This document shows, in pieces, positions 18,974 through 22,750 of a stretch of 22,750 nucleotides of DNA. This DNA comes from Sergeia podlipaevii (taxonomy: Eukaryota > Euglenozoa > Kinetoplastea > Trypanosomatida > Trypanosomatidae), in assembly GCA_030849805.1 (NCBI GenBank), contig JASANZ010001896.1, positions 1-22,750 of the forward strand. Reading direction: 5' to 3'. Position numbers and translations under genes: made by a program. Below the pieces are notes generated by a model that saw nothing but the letters and a program-made list of their open reading frames with translations, searched no databases and was not told the DNA's origin. The stretch's first letter is position 1. Every line of letters begins with the position of its first letter.

Positions 18974-19468
18974 TGATACAGCACGAGACGTTTTATTTTC
19001 GTTTATTTACTTAATCTTGCTGCTGTTCTCGTTTGCGTTTTGTTGCTTGCGAGTGGGAGAGAGACAAAATAATGAATAAAAAAAATAAACAGCTAAAATG
19101 AAAGTTACTAGTAGTTTTAATAAATAATGAGTAAGCAGTAATGATTGAGATTCTCTTAGATATATATTTATCGTTGCTACACACAATACATATATATGTA
19201 TAGAGAGAGAGAGAGAGAGATGGGGGAGGGAGGGAAGGAGAGTTCATGGAAGTAATCCACATGGAATGTTATTGATTGTACTGAGCACGCTGCAAGCCAA
19301 TCCACAACTTATATGTGGGCGACACAATCAACTATATATTTAATAATAATAATAATGTGATCACAATATATAAAAATACAACAATGCCAACAATAATAAT
19401 AATGATAACAAAATGCAATCCAAGAAAACACCCATGTCACCGTTTTTATTTTTTCCCCGTTTATTTGC
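18974..19468. other. Intergenic region between methyltransferase and M29-like genes
   Basis: About 0.5 kb with (GA)9 near 19203-19220, TA runs near 19160-19168 and 19189-19196, and AAT repeats near 19341-19356 and 19391-19402. It should hold the 5' UTR of the M29-like gene (to about 19046) and the 3' UTR of the methyltransferase gene. No RNA gene is recognised. Confidence 0.6.
19046..19090 (-). promoter_or_regulatory. Predicted polypyrimidine tract and trans-splice acceptor for the M29-like gene
   Basis: Minus-strand tract rich in T (TTTATTTTTTTTATTC, then TCTCTCTCCC) followed by GCAAG with AG at 19047-19046. This predicts a 5' UTR of about 73 nt with no upstream ATG. The tract is more interrupted than others, so an alternative is TTTTAG near 19092. 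Confidence 0.4.
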
Positions 19469-21133
19469 TCACCAAAATCGCCACATGACAGGGTAATGAT
19501 TAGCAAGATCGTACGGCAGCTTATAGTGCTCCTGCAGCTGCTTTGCCCGCTGGTAAAAGTGCCGGTGTGCCATGGCTGGGAAGTCCACCGTCAGCCTTGT
19601 CCCTTGAGTACCAGCGCTACCACCGCGCGCCAGCACGATCGTGTTCGATGAGGTGGGTACAGGGATAGCAAACACATTAGAACGCCCAAAGACAGTGTTG
19701 CAGCTCGTAAGAAAGGATGGGTTGCGCTCTGGTAGGTTAAAGGCGACCACGCCGTACTGAGACATGGAGGCCCTGCAGAGAGTGAGAAACTCCGCGCTCG
19801 TGACGCTGCCTGCCAGCTCGCTGCCAACAAACAAATCAATGAAAAGAAGGTCGTATGGGCGGAAAGGAGTCCTCTTGGAGAGGGCAGGGATATCGCTGAC
19901 GCCCCCGCCTCCGCAGGGCCCCCCACTACCTCCATCCACATCTAGGCCTTCTGTCATACCCGCTGAAGCAGCAGCAGCAGCAGTGGCAGCATCACAGGCA
20001 GAGTGAAGTCGATCCGCAAAGATTGGGGTCGCCCTTCTAGTTTGTCCTCCTGTTTCTGCAGCACAGGTCGTGCTAGCGGAGGAGATATCGTTACCCCCGC
20101 TGTCATCCTCCACCTCTCTCGCCGCCCAGCGCAGCGGTGACAGCACGGGCAGTGCGAGTCTCAAGAACCTTGCAGCGTCCATAGCATGCAGCTTCACTGC
20201 CACCTCACCCACATTGAGCGCGCTCGTAACTGTGGCGCTGCCCGCTTTCATGCCAAGGTCCTCCACAGCAGCACGTAGACACTGTGGCTCCACGTCCACC
20301 AGGTCAAGCGAGCGCATGCTGCGACTAAAATAACGCTGAAGGAAGTTTGGCAGCGAGCCACCACCGACGCCGAGCACCGCCACTTTCAGAGGTGGAACAG
20401 AGTTGGGCAAGAGAAGCAGCGCGCTAAGCATCACGCGCAGGTACGGCGCGCCAAGGTACGTCGGATCGCCTTCGCAGTCCATGTCCATGATGGTCGAAAG
20501 TGGTTTGCACCGTACAAGAGACTGATGTGTGGCGCTGTCTGTGAGAGCATGAAGTGGATTATCATGAATCGTTCTGCGCGCGCTAGAAGACGCGGACGTG
20601 GACGGCTCCAGCACAAGAGCAGTGTACTTGTGGGTGCCAGGTGGCCAGCGGCTGGAAGCGACGTGCTGGTCACGCACTGCCCCATCCGCTGACTGTAGCT
20701 CCCTTGACTCTTGTGAAGAAGCGGTCGTTGCTGCGGGGACTACTAGCCTCACCGACTCCGTGTCTTTCGCCGTCCGAGGTTTCTTGATAGCGTCATCAGA
20801 AAAGACGCGAGACCATCTCCTCCACATGTCTAAATTGTCTTCTTCGTGCTTTGACTCACAGTTCCCACCTGTTTTCATCGTGATGGCAAAGGCAGAAGAG
20901 GAGGAAGGGTGTGTGACGTAGTAGTCTCGAACGACAGCATCAAAGCCTTCGAGCGCCACGCATGGGTATCGCCTCGCCTCTACCGTCTTTACGATTCGTT
21001 GGGCCTGAAAGAGGGGCGTGGCGCCGCGGCGACTGCGGTAGGTGTCCACCGCGACATAGCCAAGCAGCGCTGTGCTACTGAGAGCAAAATACAGAGGCAA
21101 CGATTGAAGGGAAAGTGGGCGAATAGAGGGCAT
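19469..21133 (-). CDS. Membrane-anchored METTL13/spermidine-synthase-fold methyltransferase
   Basis: A 554-residue protein from the ATG at 21133 (the frame upstream is open only to a GTG). A hydrophobic segment at about 10-30 (LQSLPLYFALSSTALLGYVAV) followed by Arg residues suggests an N-terminal membrane anchor or signal-anchor. The Rossmann-type methyltransferase core begins near 250: VLGVGGGSLPNF (253-264, SAM-binding loop), LDLVDVEP (276-283, acidic ligand-binding strand) and DLLFIDLFVGS (428-438). GVGGGSLP and the layout are close to the METTL13 (eEF1A lysine methyltransferase) and polyamine synthase families. A low-complexity insert (about 340-415) separates the motifs. It probably transfers methyl or aminopropyl groups; no substrate can be read from the sequence. 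A true spermidine synthase would be about 300 residues without a membrane anchor, so I favour a methyltransferase. Confidence 0.85.
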   Translation of the reverse strand: MPSIRPLSLQSLPLYFALSSTALLGYVAVDTYRSRRGATPLFQAQRIVKTVEARRYPCVALEGFDAVVRDYYVTHPSSSSAFAITMKTGGNCESKHEEDNLDMWRRWSRVFSDDAIKKPRTAKDTESVRLVVPAATTASSQESRELQSADGAVRDQHVASSRWPPGTHKYTALVLEPSTSASSSARRTIHDNPLHALTDSATHQSLVRCKPLSTIMDMDCEGDPTYLGAPYLRVMLSALLLLPNSVPPLKVAVLGVGGGSLPNFLQRYFSRSMRSLDLVDVEPQCLRAAVEDLGMKAGSATVTSALNVGEVAVKLHAMDAARFLRLALPVLSPLRWAAREVEDDSGGNDISSASTTCAAETGGQTRRATPIFADRLHSACDAATAAAAASAGMTEGLDVDGGSGGPCGGGGVSDIPALSKRTPFRPYDLLFIDLFVGSELAGSVTSAEFLTLCRASMSQYGVVAFNLPERNPSFLTSCNTVFGRSNVFAIPVPTSSNTIVLARGGSAGTQGTRLTVDFPAMAHRHFYQRAKQLQEHYKLPYDLANHYPVMWRFW

Positions 21134-21141
21134 AATGAGAC

Positions 21142-21159
21142 CTATGACGATATGCACAT
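21142..21159 (-). other. Candidate upstream mini-ORF (5 codons) of the methyltransferase gene
   Basis: On the minus strand ATG at 21159 reads M-C-I-S-S then TAG at 21144-21142, ending 8 nt before the main ATG at 21133. It lies between the predicted splice acceptor (21210) and the start codon. It is the only upstream ATG found in the predicted leaders of this window. Confidence 0.5.
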
Positions 21160-21209
21160 GTATGTATATCTAAATGTAGTTTCATTTCTATTTTTCTCTT
21201 CTCTGCACA

Positions 21210-21300
21210 CTTCAGAATTAAACATTAGAGAACACCAAAAAAAAAGCCGGTTAAAAAAAAAAATGGAAGAAGAATGAAAAATAAAGGAAACAAAACATGT
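21210..21300 (-). promoter_or_regulatory. Predicted polypyrimidine tract and trans-splice acceptor for the methyltransferase gene
   Basis: Minus-strand T/C-rich tracts (about 21290-21251 and 21245-21222) are followed by the first AG at 21211-21210 (CTGAAG), predicting a 5' UTR of about 77 nt. A second AG (GCAG) lies a few bases downstream near 21204. Confidence 0.5.
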
Positions 21301-21596
21301 AAAATCATAAAATAAAAAAGGATATACAAACAGAAAGCAGTACTCGTTCTTTTTTTTAAAAAAAATATAGCACAACTGCAGACGACTCCGACATAATCCA
21401 ATCTTATTTTTATCATTTTTCAGACACATAGGCCATAGAGCAGACGTCGAACATATATGACGCAGGAAGAACAGCGCCACTCATAAAGGAAAAAAGAGAT
21501 AAGATAAAAAACATTTTGCTTCTTTACCTATCTCTCTCGTTTCCCTATCGCAGTACGCCACCTCTGCGTCTATTCTATGTTGTTGTTCTTCTTTTT

Positions 21597-22631
21597 CTAC
21601 TTTGTCTTCTTTGGTAGAGACGCAGCCGCCTGTTGTTCACCAAGACGCACATCCTTCACAATGTTGTAGTGAAACTTCGCAAACACCGCCAGCCCAAGCC
21701 GGACCGGGCCTGCAATGAGTACCTCAAGCAGCAGCTGACCAGTGCTTGCGCAGGGCTCCATGCAGGCACCAGCAAAGTTCAGAAAGGCACCATCACTGCC
21801 AAGCGTGATGTCAAACTTGTATTCCTCGATCCCAGCCACCATCGCGCGGGCCATGGCCACAGCTGTAAATGGCTTTGACCCACCAAACGCTGAAATCTTG
21901 GCGCACTCTGGACTCTTGGCAGTGTTCTCGGTTTCATATCCGGGCGTCTCCACATCGGGCGGGCTCGCCACCTGCGCTCTCACTCCTAAACAGGCACTCT
22001 CCATGTCAACGCTGTGTGCAAGAGCACGCACAGCCGCCTTGGTGGGTGCATACAACGTGTAGCCCGCCACGCACGCGCGAGCACACATGGAGCTCGTCAA
22101 CAAAATGCGGCCCTTCTCTGCCTTGATCATCTTGGGCAGTAGTGCTTGAATCAAGGCGACGCAACCGAAGTAGTTGGTGTTCATCACATCACGTGCATCC
22201 TTCATGGTGCAGTCAGTGAAGCGCGCCGGGTACGCAAAGCCAGCGTTGCATATGAGTAAGTCAATCGTGGCCCCACCGCACTGTCGCTCCGCCGCCGCCA
22301 CGCCCTCCACAACGGACCGCTCATCGCACACGTCCATCACAACGAAAGACAAGAGGGTGGGACTGTGTGTGTGTGCCTTGACCGCCTCCAGTTCCTCCAC
22401 AGCGGCGCGGAGGATCGCCTCACGCCTCGCTGCGATCACAACATGGCGAGCACGCCTGCGCACCAGCTCCTTCGCGGTCTCGAGACCGATGCCTGCACTG
22501 CCACCGGTGAGGAGCACAGTGCTCGTCGTGAAATCCCATCGCCGCACTGACTGTGTGGCAAATGTGACGGCGGCGAGGACGGCAAGGCCAACAGACACAC
22601 TAAGAGCAATCAAGATTGAAGAAATCGCCAT
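21597..22631 (-). CDS. 3-ketodihydrosphingosine reductase-like short-chain dehydrogenase (KDSR/TSC10)
   Basis: A 344-residue short-chain dehydrogenase, close in length to human KDSR and yeast Tsc10. Residues about 4-25 form an N-terminal membrane segment. Nucleotide-binding TGGSAGIG is at 42-49, NAG at 129-131, the SSM serine pair at 180-181 and catalytic YAPTK gives Tyr194 and Lys198. The segment PPDVETPGYETEN (about 224-236) is characteristic of KDSR. A hydrophobic C-terminal stretch (about 290-320) and the terminal KKTK, which fits the KKXX ER-retrieval signal, support an ER membrane location. The reaction would be NADPH-dependent reduction of 3-ketodihydrosphingosine to dihydrosphingosine, the second step of sphingolipid synthesis. 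The RR at 68-70 after the second strand (AARRE) fits NADPH preference. Assignment is strong at family level and good at reaction level. Confidence 0.92.
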   Translation of the reverse strand: MAISSILIALSVSVGLAVLAAVTFATQSVRRWDFTTSTVLLTGGSAGIGLETAKELVRRRARHVVIAARREAILRAAVEELEAVKAHTHSPTLLSFVVMDVCDERSVVEGVAAAERQCGGATIDLLICNAGFAYPARFTDCTMKDARDVMNTNYFGCVALIQALLPKMIKAEKGRILLTSSMCARACVAGYTLYAPTKAAVRALAHSVDMESACLGVRAQVASPPDVETPGYETENTAKSPECAKISAFGGSKPFTAVAMARAMVAGIEEYKFDITLGSDGAFLNFAGACMEPCASTGQLLLEVLIAGPVRLGLAVFAKFHYNIVKDVRLGEQQAAASLPKKTK

Positions 22632-22694
22632 TTAGTTCTCTCTCTCACTGTATTTATTTATGTATGTACCACTTGTTCTGTTTTGCCTTTTTCT

Positions 22695-22730
<36 letters not shown>

Positions 22731-22744
22731 AATATTTATATATA
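22695..22744. repeat. (TG)13 followed by TA-rich tract
   Basis: Perfect TG repeat at 22695-22720 that switches directly to TATATATATA and further TA-rich sequence to the window end. It lies about 65-115 nt upstream of the KDSR-like start codon. Alternating purine-pyrimidine TG is prone to Z-DNA. No clear splice acceptor is visible for this gene inside the window. Confidence 0.9.
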
Positions 22745-22750
22745 AAGCGC

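Larger units (their letters stand above)
21134..21596. other. Intergenic region between KDSR-like and methyltransferase genes
   Basis: About 0.46 kb. The left part (to about 21210) is the predicted methyltransferase 5' UTR with a five-codon upstream ORF. The rest is A-rich and includes a T8/A9 junction at 21350-21366. No RNA gene is recognised. Confidence 0.6.

Noticed and set aside
21134..21157. Eight-codon N-terminal extension of the methyltransferase from a GTG at 21157
   Set aside because: Non-ATG initiation is rare in kinetoplastid nuclear genes and the in-frame ATG at 21133 precedes the hydrophobic anchor directly.

Overview
The window looks like part of a polycistronic gene cluster from a trypanosomatid (kinetoplastid) nuclear genome. 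Eight intron-less protein genes all lie on the minus strand. They cover about 12.1 kb, a little over half the window. They are separated by long AT-rich spacers full of poly-A, poly-T, (TA)n, (AAT)n and homopurine runs. Coding DNA is much richer in G and C and carries the serine, alanine, glycine and glutamine runs common in these organisms. No introns, tRNA, rRNA, transposon or strand switch is visible. Seven of the eight start codons have a minus-strand polypyrimidine tract upstream followed by an AG, as expected for spliced-leader trans-splicing. I cannot name the species. I expect the gene order to match that around DHH1 in other trypanosomatids, but this is unchecked.

In the direction of transcription (right to left) the genes are: (1) a 3-ketodihydrosphingosine reductase-like short-chain dehydrogenase, 22631-21597; (2) a membrane-anchored METTL13/spermidine-synthase-fold methyltransferase, 21133-19469; (3) a 743-residue protein whose C-terminal half resembles M29 aminopeptidases and NicX-type enzymes, 18973-16742; (4) a mitochondrial methylglutaconyl-CoA hydratase (AUH-like), 15896-15042; (5) the DEAD-box helicase DHH1/DDX6, 14140-12923; (6) a 709-residue protein ending in a CPPC thioredoxin domain, 8619-6490; (7) a 420-residue low-complexity protein ending in an RIIa/Dpy-30-like docking helix pair, 4819-3557; (8) a WD40-like propeller protein, 2265-547. 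The functions are unrelated, which is normal for kinetoplastid polycistrons, where co-transcription does not imply a shared pathway.

The largest non-coding block (8620-12922) lies between DHH1 and the thioredoxin gene. It alternates between purine-rich and pyrimidine-rich strands every few hundred bases, holds an assembly gap (NN in a poly-C run), and has no convincing gene. If DHH1 is polyadenylated near the next splice site, much of this block would be a very long DHH1 3' UTR.

The points most worth following are: conserved metal-ligand positions of an M29/NicX-like enzyme in an otherwise unannotated protein; a second, broken thioredoxin-like fold in the 709-residue protein; a docking domain at the extreme C terminus of a disordered protein; an AG-free 315-nt stretch before that same gene that makes its start codon ambiguous; a single upstream mini-ORF before the methyltransferase; and (TA)n tracts that fall inside several predicted 5' UTRs, including that of DHH1.
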